From: Anisakis pegreffii
Taxonomy: Eukaryota > Nematoda > Chromadorea > Rhabditida > Anisakidae
Reading direction: 5' to 3'
Length of the DNA stretch: 64,000 bases
NCBI GenBank assembly: GCA_035041965.1
Contig: JAPYMA010000908.1
Location: 310,001 to 374,000 of the forward strand
Made by a program: the position numbers and the translations under genes
Shown here: positions 12,968-24,630 of the stretch, piece by piece
Layout: each line of letters starts with the position of its first letter
Position numbering within the stretch: the first letter of the stretch is position 1
The notes under the pieces: generated by a model
The model's input: the letters and a program-made list of their open reading frames with translations, nothing else
The model's database searches: none
Told to the model about the DNA's origin: nothing

Positions 12968-15900
12968 CGTCAACAGACAGTATGCAATACCACAATTTAC
13001 GATATGCGATTGACAATTGGAATCATTTGAACTCAATTTATCAAGAAATCACGCTTGAAATCGTTACATCGAGTAACTCCGATTCACCGATCGATGAACA
13101 AAGTTTGTTGCTAAACAAATTTTTTACATTTAAGATATCAGATTGATGGTTTTTTTGATAGTGTTTCAAAAATGTCTCATGATTAGTAGCAAGATAACCA
13201 ATTTACATGGGACAGCTGAAATTCTCAAAACCGCAGATTCCACGCTCGAGAAAATGTTTTTGGCCTGGAACTAACCGCACATGAAATTTCGCTCCCAATA
13301 GTTGAATTTTGATCTTCGGAACGTCTGAAATCCAAAAAAAATCGCCACCATGAGAATGCAAAATTTTGGTGATCGATTACGTGTTCATTGTGCATTGAAC
13401 TAAAGCCTTCTTATCGCAAACGATGTAAATCATAGTTGAAAACATTCTGTTACTTGACTATTTTGATTTAGTTGACAAATTCAGTGAGATTTCCTCCAAA
13501 TTTGCCTTGCTCAGACAAATTCTTTCATATATACAACCAACATTATCGATTCATGCAGACCTCAGTTTTGTTTATTCTTGACTTAACGGTCAATTTTTCA
13601 ATTTTCCGTGTTAATCTTTTGAGATCACTGTGAAGTCTTAAGATAACTTCGAATTTACGAACGAAAATCGATAAGCAGAGAAATTCCACTAGATACTTGC
13701 AGTGTGCGACATCTTGCAACGAAACGTGATAGCGGTAGTCGTCTCAACAGCGTTGGATGCCCTTGATTCATCAATGCTCAAATCAATGTGTCTACATTTT
13801 CATGTGCCGTGCCTATCACTCGACTTCAGCTGCGATCATGGTGAGAGCAGATCATAACACCTTCACTATCATTAATATTAGTCTCATTAAAATAGTCTAT
13901 CCTCCATATCTGAACACTCATATCCAAACGGTCAGATAATAAGGCGATAACGGTCAGAGGATAGATAATGAACAATTATACTGAAAAATTGGATCCAGCC
14001 ATTTATGCTCAATTCAGGCAACAACTAGAAGAAGTCTTAACCCTGACTGATTCAGACTTTTGAGGAAAACTGGATTTTTTAAAATCATTGCTTCATTCCT
14101 ATTTCGTTGTATACACTGATTTTTGGCTAGTTCAGGCTAGCAATGGAGATTTTGTAACGGCATAAAACACGTCAACTGATAATGATAAGAGAGTTGCTGA
14201 GTGCTGTTGTTGCTGATGTGGAGTTTCTATTGATGAATTTGAAAATATAACTTAAAAATGAGACTTGTACCTTAATTGAATTCTCAACAACAATAGGATA
14301 AGCTTTATTGTCGCATGTTACTTCAAAAACCATTGGTATCTCATTTCACAAAAAACGGCAAAGAAATTCCATCGAATATCTCATGTGGCACACTAGGAGC
14401 TTCTGGAAAATCGCAGAGAGCTTCGAATTCGAATTGTGAACAAATGCTGGTAAAGTAAAAGGAGATTGAAGATAACCTTCCTTAAAAAATGCGTTCCGTA
14501 TGGGTGGTTGGTAAGGGAGAATGATCGGTAGACTACACTTGGTCTTGTCTCTCAGTTTGATCATTAGACATCGCAAAACTGAACTTGGCGAATATTTTTG
14601 GTTATCTGAACATTTGGTTTACCTGAACGACCCAACATCCAAATTGTTCTGATTAAGGGTATCCCCTTTAGACTGTACTGTCACTATCATCACACTGATT
14701 TTTATTCATTACTATTATCGATATGATTGATATTCTCTTTGTTATACTTTCATGCTTTACATCACTGTAGTGTTGTGATCATCAGTTCATTGTGTTCTTT
14801 ACCAGAGTTAAGAAATCGAAGCCATCTTGACCTCGGACAACCACTATTTTGCTGAGCCTTAAAAATGGAACATTATCCTTATCTGTTCTCATTATTAAGA
14901 ATAATATTTTAAAGTGAACTGCAGAGAATCGATTCGTAACGAACGTCGCACCAAATCATTGTACAGTAACGAGAGCGATTGTGCAACTGATTGAGCAGCT
15001 CAGATGGAATAATTTCATGTTTATATACAGCCAACAAGAAGGTATCCATTGGAGTGTCATGTTATAATATTCAATGGAAGTGCTCTAATGTAATGCTCGT
15101 ATAGCCAATGGTCACTTGGTGATCGAACATCTATCCATATTGCTGAGACAGCACAAGAACAGTGCAGAATCATGAGTAGTTCTTCAAATCCACTTATTCC
15201 AGCAGTCCAGGATATAATATCTACGACGTATTTGCGTCTTAACATCGGCAGAACATGCTGAACACGGCTGTGAAAACTTATAACCTTAAGCTCCTTTCAG
15301 ATCGCAAGATAACTCGTAGATTGTATGTAACTGTTAAATAGTTCAGTCGAGATTACTCGTAGGTCAAATGATATGCCAATGAATTGCAAAAGTATGAATA
15401 GTTGTAATGAGCACATACTACTGATTAATATCAATGATTGTTTCTATGAGCTAATCGGAGAACATTCAGATTTGGCTGAATTTGACGAACTAATTTCTGG
15501 TTGGACATCGACGTCCAAGGTGCGACCAGTTGTCAACGCAAGACAGCTGCCTTCGAATACCGATGATTTTCGACCGTTCCTCAAATATATCCGAAAACAA
15601 CGACTGAAAAATATTGTTAGTTGTTATTTATGAAATCAAAAATTCCTCTATTCCCTCTTCATTGCGATGCAAAAATCATACTGTTTAAAATTGATTTAAT
15701 CGTTGAGATGTACTGCGAAAATTAGCCCTGCGTCAAATCAAACTTCTTCAGTATTCCATCTAAGAACGGTTTAATTTCAAATAATATTGTCAGTCCCTTC
15801 TGAACACAAAAATCGTTATGTCCTACAAATGGGACTGACTGTGAGAAATAGTCTTCCATGCAATCATCACTAGTGAACTTTCAAATGGTGAGATTGAAGT

Positions 15901-17320
15901 AATTGCAGGTGATGCATTCCAAGAATATCAGCACCATATTTACACTGTTGAAACAAGCCAGCTCATTAACTATGACCGAATCGCGTTATTCGTACATCTT
16001 CATCAATCTAGTATGCTCATGGACCATTGAATGGATTTTTCTTGATTGGTCTGGTTAAAAAATGAACCTTTCGGCAGAATTCATCCGAAATTTGTAATTT
16101 CTCTCAAGACCTTTTGCTAACACTCAATGGAATTGAATACGTGCGAGTCAAAAGAGCTCTCAAAGTTTTGTTATGAAATCACTTCCTTACATTGGCTCCG
16201 ATCACTTGTTAGAAAACGATTGTATGCATCTATCTATCAATCATGCTTAAGTTTAGGATTTGGCATTGCTGGGTGATTTCTTGGCAATTGCGAATGGCGT
16301 ATTTCAGTGCAATATAACAGGGATACAAATCGTGAAGACCGATCCACCCATGAAGGTTTCTCAGTTGAATATCTTTATCCATCAAGTTGAATCCAATTAT
16401 TTTCTGTACAGTTAATGTCAGAAAATCCTCACTTAGAAGACTCAAATTTCGAACAGTTCATGCCCTAACTGTTCATCTACTTGTTTCTGATGACTCTCTT
16501 TAATACCAAAGATGGTCTCAAGCTTTCATCCGGATAGATTAACTAAATTCGAATCCTCCACTATCACGGCTTCCAGTTATAATCCTAATAGAGCTCCTCC
16601 ATTGGACATCGGAACAGTTTCCTAATCAAAAAGGTAAATGGAAACACCTGAACTGCTCTAGCGTGAGGCATCAAAAGGGTACAATTCTAAATCTGACATC
16701 AATTTGCTTTTGCTCTTTCCTCGTGAATCAAACCTTCATCCATCACAGACTGAGCTCGCATTAACAATGGACGCAATACAAGCCATTGGAGCCGCGCTTC
16801 TGAGATTGAAGGTTCTGGAGCAGAATCCAATGCCATCGTCAATGCTGTGCGATGCACATGATCGATGGACTGATGGGCCGAGTCTGAATCGCGCGATCAG
16901 AGATGTTCGTTTTCGTGATAGGGGATTGATTGATTGATTGTTTTGTCGTTAATCACGGTGATCATGGCAATATCAAGCGAAGCTGTTGTTACAATGACCT
17001 TATCAATATAAATGCCATAGTAGAAACAGAGCCTCACTTCATATTGGAAAAGTTATGGTGCGCATCAATATGGTGACACCATTTGCCAATTAGCAAATTA
17101 ATCGAAAAGACATTTTATTGATGGGCAAATTTTCAAGTGAGCTCATGAGTTCCAAATCAAAAGATGAACCCTGGCAACGATTGAATATGACCACTTACTT
17201 AAGCACATTCAGATATCGTTGGATTCAGCTTCAACTGGCAAACTTACGTTCACGCCAGCAGGACAACGCACTGATCTACTATTCAACGGCATCGGTCGCA
17301 TCAACGGTGAAATCGTTAAG
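12968..17320 (+). CDS. Ionotropic glutamate receptor, amino-terminal domain exons
   Basis: 5' half of a kainate/AMPA-type receptor gene that continues at 42194. Exons with agreeing phases: 12968-13102 (LRYAIDNWNHLNSIYQEITL), 13703-13840 (CDILQRNVIAVVVS, PCLSLDF), 14925-15041 (NVAPNHCTVTRAIVQLIEQL, RWNNFMFIYS), 15470-15615 (DLAEFDELISGW, RQLPSNTDDFRPFLKYI), 15909-16010 (VMHSKNISTIFTLLKQASSL, YSYIFINL), a small exon from 16308 (CNITGIQIVKTDPPM, end uncertain, about 16355), 16749-16904 (TELALTMDAIQAIGAALLRL, W.DG.SLNRAIRD) and 17213-17320 (STGKLTFTPAGQRTDLLFNG, INGEIVK). These follow the order of conserved blocks in the iGluR LIVBP-like clamshell, which directs subunit assembly and is extracellular. 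The extreme N-terminus is not placed, and one short exon may be missing on each side of 16308. The exon edge at 12967 is approximate. Confidence 0.8.
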
Positions 17321-17731
17321 GTAGGTGATGCTTTTTGATGTGTCCATTTTGCTTGAGGAAGTGGTGGCATTCCGATCACCTGAAATCTAACAGGTTAAGT
17401 GCTTCATCATTTTATCGTTTGTAATGAAAATGCAAGAGATGTTTTTTTTCATAGCATTGTGTGAAAACTCATGCGTGACTCATTATATTTTTGCGGAAGT
17501 AATTTTCTTTGCATGTTTTTTATATCTAACGAGTTTTTGCGTTCTTTTTTCGTGCATTTGACCACTCACATGATTCCATCGTGACTTACCTGATACACTT
17601 ACATTCATATGTGATTTATTCAATTTTTGATCATTTGCTAATTAACACATTAATTAAATTGTTTATTGATTAATAACAGATAACTGGACAATATATACAA
17701 GCCGGATCATAGCCTGGCTCAGGCTCACAAC

Positions 17732-17829
17732 ATTAATGATATTGGTACACCACTCGGTTTCAAGCAAAACTTTCCCGTTCGCGGAGGAAAGTTGTGCTTG
17801 AAACCGAGTGGTGTACCAATATCATTAAT
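17732..17829. repeat. Near-perfect 44-bp inverted repeat (fold-back)
   Basis: Left arm 17732-17775 and right arm 17786-17829 are reverse complements over 44 bp with a single mismatch, separated by a 10-nt loop cgttcgcgga. Arms begin attaatgatattggtacacc. RNA from either strand would form a very stable hairpin. It lies about 0.4 kb inside the giant receptor intron. No known element was recognised. Confidence 0.85.
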
Positions 17830-18160
17830 ATCTATTGATTCATTATACTATTGATAATCACTGCTTGTACGGTTTGACCTGATGACTGATCAAACACTGT
17901 CAGAGGATAAAACGAGGGTAAATCTGTGCTCATTTATTTAATCAGCAATTACAACTCATTACGGATTTATGCCTTTCTGTTATCATCAATATCACATTCT
18001 TCCTTCTTTAACATCCTTCTGTTCGTGCAGCTAACGTTATCAGCTTAGGGAATCATTTGTCTTCAAGAAGTTTTAATATCGACTATTGATGTGGCCAGCA
18101 CAGAGGTATTGGGCTACTTCTCCATGTTGTCCAATGATTTGTAGAAGGTAAATGTATGTT

Positions 18161-18273
18161 GCTTTCATTCCCGTTTCTTCACGCAGCGCAACTTGATTCA
18201 ACATGATTCATTAATATTCAACAACTTTTGGCTACACTTCCTCCTTCGTTTAGTTTCTGAAACCTTGAAAGGG
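18161..18273. repeat. 110-bp direct repeat, copy A
   Basis: Starts gctttcattcccgtttcttc and continues through ttaatattcaacaactt and cttcctccttcgtttagttt. The same order of blocks recurs at 19360-19469 with scattered substitutions and small indels, about 1.2 kb away in the same orientation. Non-coding on inspection. Confidence 0.75.
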
Positions 18274-19359
18274 ACGTAATCAGCCCAAAAGCGTTCTTCG
18301 CTTGTTCGATATAACATGCGTCCAGTCTCAGTACGAGTAGCTACTTGAAACAATCGGACACTGAATAAGCCGGTGATCTTTCGGGATCGATAATTAACAC
18401 CGATTCTGTTGCGATCAGCATATCAAACATTCCACAACCAAGCAATAATGAATATGGCTTATCGTAAACACCGTCTATCACTGAATACAACCGAACAGCA
18501 ATCTAATAACTAATCCAAACAACAGTTAACATCAATTTCCGAATAATATTACTCTCGTGAATGTATGTGTACTCTTTGCAAATACGATCAGTCACTAGAT
18601 TGTATTTGGATCACAAAACATTTTCGACATCCACATGGGATACAATGCCTATCAATGATTGGATATTCAAACGAATGAAGATTGGTCATTTTCCATCTCA
18701 AAAGATTTGGTCATTTTGGAAGGATTTGGTTATTTTCCATTTTGATTTGACTGTCCCATTGCGTCACACCTAATTTGATTAGCTGCAAAGGTAACGAAAA
18801 TATATGCACTGTAACAACTTTTCATAATGTCTTTCATGATACCCTGAAAGAAACATCGAAGTTTCAAAAGCGTTTGTGTCTTCGATAATAAAATATTTCA
18901 TGATATTCCTTGTAAAAAGTTGAAAAAATCAGTTACATCGTCAATTCGATCGAAAACTCGTTTCATCATTGCTGATTCATTTTTTGACGATTACTGAAAA
19001 AATGGAAAAATGATGAAAAGAACAAAGAATTCTCTGCAAATGCAAAAAAACAAATCACTGAACAACAATTATCGCTATTTTATGCGCAATTTTTCATTTT
19101 TCTTACAATTAGCATTTTTCTTGAGCAATTTTTCTTTTCCAAACATATTGTGCAGTTCAAATTAATTTTCAGTTTTGTTTTTTCGAACTCTTCAGCAGAT
19201 TTATACTTCCTTCATCTCATGATAATTTTTACTCCTTCCATATTCTTCCTCTCAATCTCACGGCCCTCTCGCTTTTCGAAACATCTCATTGTTTTATTAC
19301 TGTTTTTCAATGCCATTTTGTCCACTTCTCAATCTGTTTCTGCAGTTTCTCAAATGAGT

Positions 19360-19469
19360 GCTTTCATTCCTGTTTCTTCCTAAGCAACACAACTTCATGA
19401 TTCATTAATATTCAACAACTTACAGTCACACTTCCTCCTTCGTTTAGTTTCTGAAGCCTTGAAAGGAAT
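19360..19469. repeat. 110-bp direct repeat, copy B
   Basis: Second copy of the segment at 18161-18273; shares ttcattaatattcaacaact and cttcctccttcgtttagttt with small indels. It lies about 150 bp before the first ttaggcaa element. Confidence 0.75.
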
Positions 19470-19620
19470 CAAATTTTCGCCGAACATTTACCGTAATCTT
19501 CTACAGTTCGATGCGAAAACGCTAGAAAAATACCAGTTCTAGTGTGATGCTTCAACTGATAAGTTTTCTGCTTTTCAAAAATCAACTGTACTGCTGCTGC
19601 TGCAGCAACAAAGGGAGTCC

Positions 19621-19770
19621 GGATACCCGCAGAATTTGCCTAAAGACATTTTGCCTAAGGACAGTTTGCCTAACGAGCGGCTTTCAATGGATATTTTGCC
19701 TAATAGGTAAACTGCTCTTAGGTAAACTGTCTTTAGGCAAAACGTTTTTAGGCAAATTGTCCGGTCACGG
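19621..19770. repeat. ttaggcaa hairpin element, copy 1
   Basis: About 150 bp. The left half is built of gcctaaagacattttgccta-type units and the right half of their reverse complement (tctttaggcaaaacg, ttaggcaaattgtcc), so the whole folds on itself around an atggatattttgcctaatag centre. It begins with ggatacccg and ends with ccggtcacgg, the same end motifs as copy 3. It looks like a non-autonomous, MITE-like repeat; no transposase is present. Confidence 0.65.
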
Positions 19771-22192
19771 AGAGAGTCTGTACCATTCAGGAATGTTCCC
19801 ATTGAACATAAGCTAAAGTAGCGAATGCAAAACGGTGAACCGAATAGGCTGATCACAATTGCAACTGAATGTGTCGTGGAACTTGAATTTTTCCAACACC
19901 TACACTGAATTCAACTACATTGCAGTGCCTCTCCGGCCTCAAAGGATACGAGTTTCTGAAATTTGTTTCCCTAATGTTACAATTAGACATTGCATGAGAT
20001 TTTCATCTAAATGAATTTGTTGCTTCGTTCAAACCCGCAGCCTGTTGTGATGCTAGATTAATTGCGTGATTGCACCACACATGGTGAAATAATCACATGA
20101 TTGATGACTTTTTCAAAAAAAAATCTTTTCTGAGTAGTTCTAACTGATGCTGATGATATGGTATCGTTGTTGACAAGAATGGGTCTCGTGCAGACGGCGT
20201 TTTTTTTAAATGGTTGCTTTCTGCAACATCGACATGAGATGATGTATTTTTTGTTTTCGAGCACTTAACATAAGTGAACAACCGAAGAGGAATCAAGTGA
20301 CTAATGATGAATGGTATCGTTCCACCTCGTAGCCGTGCGTTGATCTCGAAACAACTGCAAACTCAACCGTTCCTATCGCACACATAACCATGAAAAATGA
20401 GCAGAAGATTGCTGATATTCGTGCTGTTGTACATTGTGTTGACTTTACATTCCATTTGCATGGTTTCAGTGGTGAGATTTTATCGATGACTACTACAGTC
20501 AACCGGTTTCTAAGCAAGAAACTAATTTTGTGCTATCTTCCTAACTTGTTTCATATTGCAAAACATCTTCCTCTTTATTTCTCAACGAATTCAGCCATTT
20601 TCCAAAACAACCGATTCAGCGGAAAATCAACCGAACTCTTGTTGACAATATCACAATATCTTCTACGAAAACTACCGCTCAATCAGCAATATTAACAACG
20701 AATTCATAGAAAACATTACAGTTTAACTTGCTCGGCTCAGTGCATTTGCTGAACACAAACGACTGCTGACCCAAGCTTAGGAATTAACCGAATCGTTGCT
20801 GAAAAAACTCTAAATTTTTGATAAATCTACGATGAGGGATCTCATTACCAGTTGTCGATCGCGAAATTTCGCAAGAATATGAAGCCGTATCGTGTCACAA
20901 TGTCGATGCTCCTAACTCACTCAGTTGCTTAAAAATTTGCATTGAATACTGCAAACATCATTTTCTTTCATGTACAGTGAAAATGTAATCAAACTTTCAC
21001 CATGAAGTAACCGTTTTCATATTCATCGAACCATTATGATATTGTACCTGATACATTCATCTATAGACGAAACTTAACAGACAGTCCCTACATATACTGT
21101 TGAAAGTCTATTTCTTTGCGTCTCGTTGTTCACAAATTTACCTTACATCTCAATTATCTTCATATGATTCAATTAAGTCATTGTGCTTTCAAGAGAATGT
21201 ACTGTTGTCAAGATACGGTACTAATGTGAGTGAACTCAAAATGCGCCACCGTAAGAACATCCATCCATCCATAATGATGCGAAAAAATTGATGCAAAAAC
21301 AACAACAACACAAAATTCGGCTTTCAATTTTTTATTGCGTCTCTCCCATGATCACAGTTTTATTATTCTGAATATTTTCACTTTCATTTCACTTGATTTT
21401 CATATTTCAAATTCAAGCATTTGAATGCGACGAATTGAACAGACAAATTTCATTCCAAATGAAAATTTCGTTAACAGAATAAATGCATTAGTGAAAATAT
21501 GAGAGATGTTTGAAGTGTTCTGAAGACGCAATTGGATTTTTATTTTTGAGAAGATTGTTCCTTGCGTTGTGATTTAATTGATCCTTTGACGTTTCACTGC
21601 TAATAGCAAAGCTTCAATCACTGAATAATCCAGAATTGATCAGCATTAAAATCGATCTTATCAGAGCGTAATTGAAGTCGATCTCAAACTTAAAATGAAA
21701 CTTTATGAATCCAAACACATTTTGTGCACATTAATTATGGGAGATTCTCCAAGTCACGGCCAACGGGACTTGAGTAGTCAAATTATGCGACGAAAATTAT
21801 CGGGAAACATCAACGAGAAAACAAACGAACGAACGAAAATGATGAGAGAACAAGAAAAGAGACGAAAAAAAAACGAAAAACGCGATGACGGACTGACGAA
21901 CGAACGATTAAATGAACGGATGATACAGGAAATACAGGTCGAGAGTGAGCGACATTGTGACGGCAACAGCGACTGCGACGGCGACGGCAACGATAATGAT
22001 GATGATCTTCAGATGGTAGAGTGATTGCGGATCGATAGCGATGGTGATGATCTATCTATCTGTTTTGATGTTGTTGTTTTTGGTTAAGTCTTTGATGTTG
22101 TTGTTTGCGACGATTGCTTGGTTTAGACGGAACGGACGGACGATCGTATACAACACGATTGTGTGATGACATGATGATGGTGACATAATGCA

Positions 22193-22230
22193 ATGATGAT
22201 GATGATGATAATGATAATGATAAACAATGA
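22193..22230. repeat. (gat)n/(aat)n microsatellite
   Basis: Runs of gatgatgatgatgat passing into gataatgataatgataaa, followed by irregular copies. Plain triplet repeat within the receptor intron. Confidence 0.7.
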
Positions 22231-22657
22231 TAAGAGTAGCAATGAAAGCAACAAATAGATGAACAATACAGTCAGAGTGAAACGCATACACATTAAATGA
22301 GTATTCTGATGACATTTCATTTAAATGCTTAACCGATAGCGGTTCAATCTACTGAAACGAAAAGGCATTCTGAGAGTCTGTAGAGAGCTATATATTGGCG
22401 CATGCCATGAAACCGAATGTTTGGGCAAGGCAGAACAATACGATGCATCAATAACGAGAATTTTTATGAAATGAGACAAGATAGGAGACAAAAACAATTC
22501 TATTTCATAGGAATGGAAATAATTAATTAATAATAAGTGATTTGCTGAGGAAGACGAAGACATGATCTCGAGATTAGATCAGTTAAGATGAGCAATTGCC
22601 ATCTTAAGCGACTGATTTAATTTTTTTGTGATCATCTCTCCAAGCTTCATTCTCTCC

Positions 22658-24630
22658 TTACGATTGAGCTTGTTGGTTGAGCTTGTTCAGTTCCTCTTTG
22701 ACGGCTGGTGGGAGGCCTAAAATTTTGCATTTGTGAGTCGGTCAAAATTATGCGGTTGCTGGCTTGGAATGGTTGGAAATTTTCATACTTTATCAATGAT
22801 AATTACTTCTTAGCCAGCTAGTGAGCAGTTTTTCTGAATGCTAGAAAACTGTTCGTTGTCATTCTGTGGAGTATCTTACAATAAGAGGATGCGAAATCCT
22901 TAATCTATGCAGCAATTTTTGGGCATCTGACGAAAAACTGATAGGAGTAACGGGATTATCCATTGACGGTGATCACCCATCAAGGTTTGTATCCGCTTTG
23001 TTTTCTTGTCTACTTGCGATCGGTAACTCGTCTATGAGATGATGTACGTTACTGATTTATACTAAAGGCATGCATTCTTGACTTCTCCTTTCTTGGCTTC
23101 ATATGTTTTGCCAGTTTTAGAAGGTAAGCGAATCAAAAGAGGCTTCTATGACTCACTTTCGAAGGTCTGAACGATCTTGTCGTGTTTAGCGGCCAACGTG
23201 AGTGAAGCATCATCAGCGATAGCTGTCAATTCAGCATCCGCCTTTTGTGCTTCGGGTGGGAGTGCAGCTACCAATTTCTTGTGTTCTTCTTCAGCAGCTT
23301 GTTGAGCGGCAAGGACTTCTTTCTTCTCGGCTTCGTATGCATCCTGAAATTTGATTGATGACGATTGCAACGCTGATCACTTGTTTGTAATTTCATCATT
23401 CGCATGGAATTTTGTTTTGCTGCCTTATGATTAGATAATCGAATAGATCAGTCAGTCTCTATGAGCTTCTCAACACGCAATTATCTGCAAAATCGGAAAG
23501 ATACCGTTTCTTATGGATTTAATTGCTATATTACAATTGATTTGTCTTCAAACTTGTCTTGTCACTTGATAACAATTACATCTTTAATGTACAATTGAAA
23601 CAATTAATATCTATTTAAGTATGCGATTTACATCGTAACTGCTAAGGGCATTGCAAGCGTTTGAACACAAAGAACAGTCCGAGCATATGAATGGTTTCGA
23701 AAGTATACAAGTTTGAATGTGGCAAAAATCTTGATTCATTCAAGAGGCTACAATGCGCAGTGCTGCAAAATAGCTTGAAAATGCGGAATTGAACATAAAC
23801 TTTGAATAGCCTCGAAAGTTAGCTAGACTCAAGCGATCTTCCACGCGAATTCATAGACTGTAAATCATTCGTTGACACCTCGAGCGTTTAGTGCATAATC
23901 ACTGTTTAGTCTCTTGCAGAGATCATAAAAGTGCTGACAACGACATGTTGATAAAACTGGTTGTATCGATGATACTAAGGTGGAACCTTTCGATAACTTA
24001 ATATTGCAGATGACAAATGATGTGTTATAAAGTCAAAACAATTCAAATTGCGTGATGTCAATTGCAATTATGATACGAAAATCTTTCGAGTCAGTGCATT
24101 GTTACTGTATGTCCATGACTAAAGTTGACTGAATTTATATCGCCAGCTTGTTTTGATATGCGATCAAAAATAACCAATGCGAACAAATCATAATGATTCC
24201 ACCAAAGTGTTCAGTCGAATACGATCTTATTGGCGTATAATCTTACAGTATCGTTCCTCATAGTAACTGAGCAAGCCATATCCCTGGATGTGTATATGAG
24301 CAACTTTGAGTATTGCTATGATCTGGATGTATATGACCTGGATGTATATGACCTGGATGTATACGGCCTGGATATGACCTGGATTTATATGACGTGGATA
24401 TGAGCTGGATGAGTATCGCTAACCTTGATAGCCGGATGATCGTTGACGAACTGCTGGACAGCATCCTCGACTTGTTTGTCAGTATCATCTTTGAAGGTTT
24501 GCGCCAAAGCGGCAAACGCGTCTTTTGTGGCCTGATCAGCGCCGTCCAAGAATTTTGGAAGTGGTGGTGGGCCTTGGTCTTGGGCAAGTGAGACGGCGAC
24601 GACGGCGGCAACGAAGAAGAGGACCTTCAT
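22658..24630 (-). CDS. Ani s 8: SXP/RAL-2 (DUF148) secreted allergen, Ani s 8-like
   Basis: Three exons: 24630-24424 (207 nt), 23343-23157 (187 nt), 22716-22658 (59 nt); 150 aa. Phases 0 and 1 agree. Donors are gttagc and gtgagt; acceptors are atcaaatttcag and caaaattttag. Residues 1-16 are a signal peptide (MKVLFFVAAVVAVSLAQ), followed by the QGPPPLPKF opening and FLDGADQATKDAFAALAQ typical of the family. The middle exon carries ADAELTAIADDASLTLAAKH, and the end is SLPPAVKEELNKLNQQAQS. The family is nematode-specific, secreted, alpha-helical, and contains IgE-binding antigens. The 150-aa length and family membership match the Anisakis allergen Ani s 8 as I recall it; assignment among Ani s 8-like paralogues needs a search. 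Role in the worm is unknown. The gene lies antisense inside the receptor intron, first of three paralogues. Confidence 0.85.
23078..23105 (-). pseudogene. Possible relic of SXP exon 2 start
   Basis: Inside intron 2 of the Ani s 8-like gene, the minus strand reads acatatgaagccaagaaagg and on. This resembles the start of the real exon 2 (gcatacgaagccgagaagaa) at about 21 of 27 positions, and reads TYEAKKGEV against AYEAEKKEV. Only this short piece is similar and there is no flanking homology, so chance or a tiny duplicated fragment are both possible. Confidence 0.3.
24320..24412. repeat. Minisatellite, 15-bp unit gatgtatatgacctg
   Basis: About six degenerate copies of gatgtatatgacctg or its shortened form gatatgacctg, with substitutions such as tacggcctg and gacgtg. 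It lies in intron 1 of the Ani s 8-like gene, ending roughly 10 bp from the exon 1 donor. Confidence 0.75.

Noticed and set aside
16230..16445. Minus-strand 71-codon frame
   Set aside because: Overlaps the receptor exon starting at 16308 on the plus strand, which matches the iGluR NITG block.
17690..17850. Idea that the open frame through the fold-back is the next receptor exon
   Set aside because: In the required phase it hits a stop, and it lacks the expected G.W....GL linker, which is present at 42194.
21695..22024. Plus-strand 109-codon frame rich in Arg/Glu/Asn/Asp
   Set aside because: Low-complexity translation of aac/gaa/gac-type repeats; no splice signals, no start context and no family.
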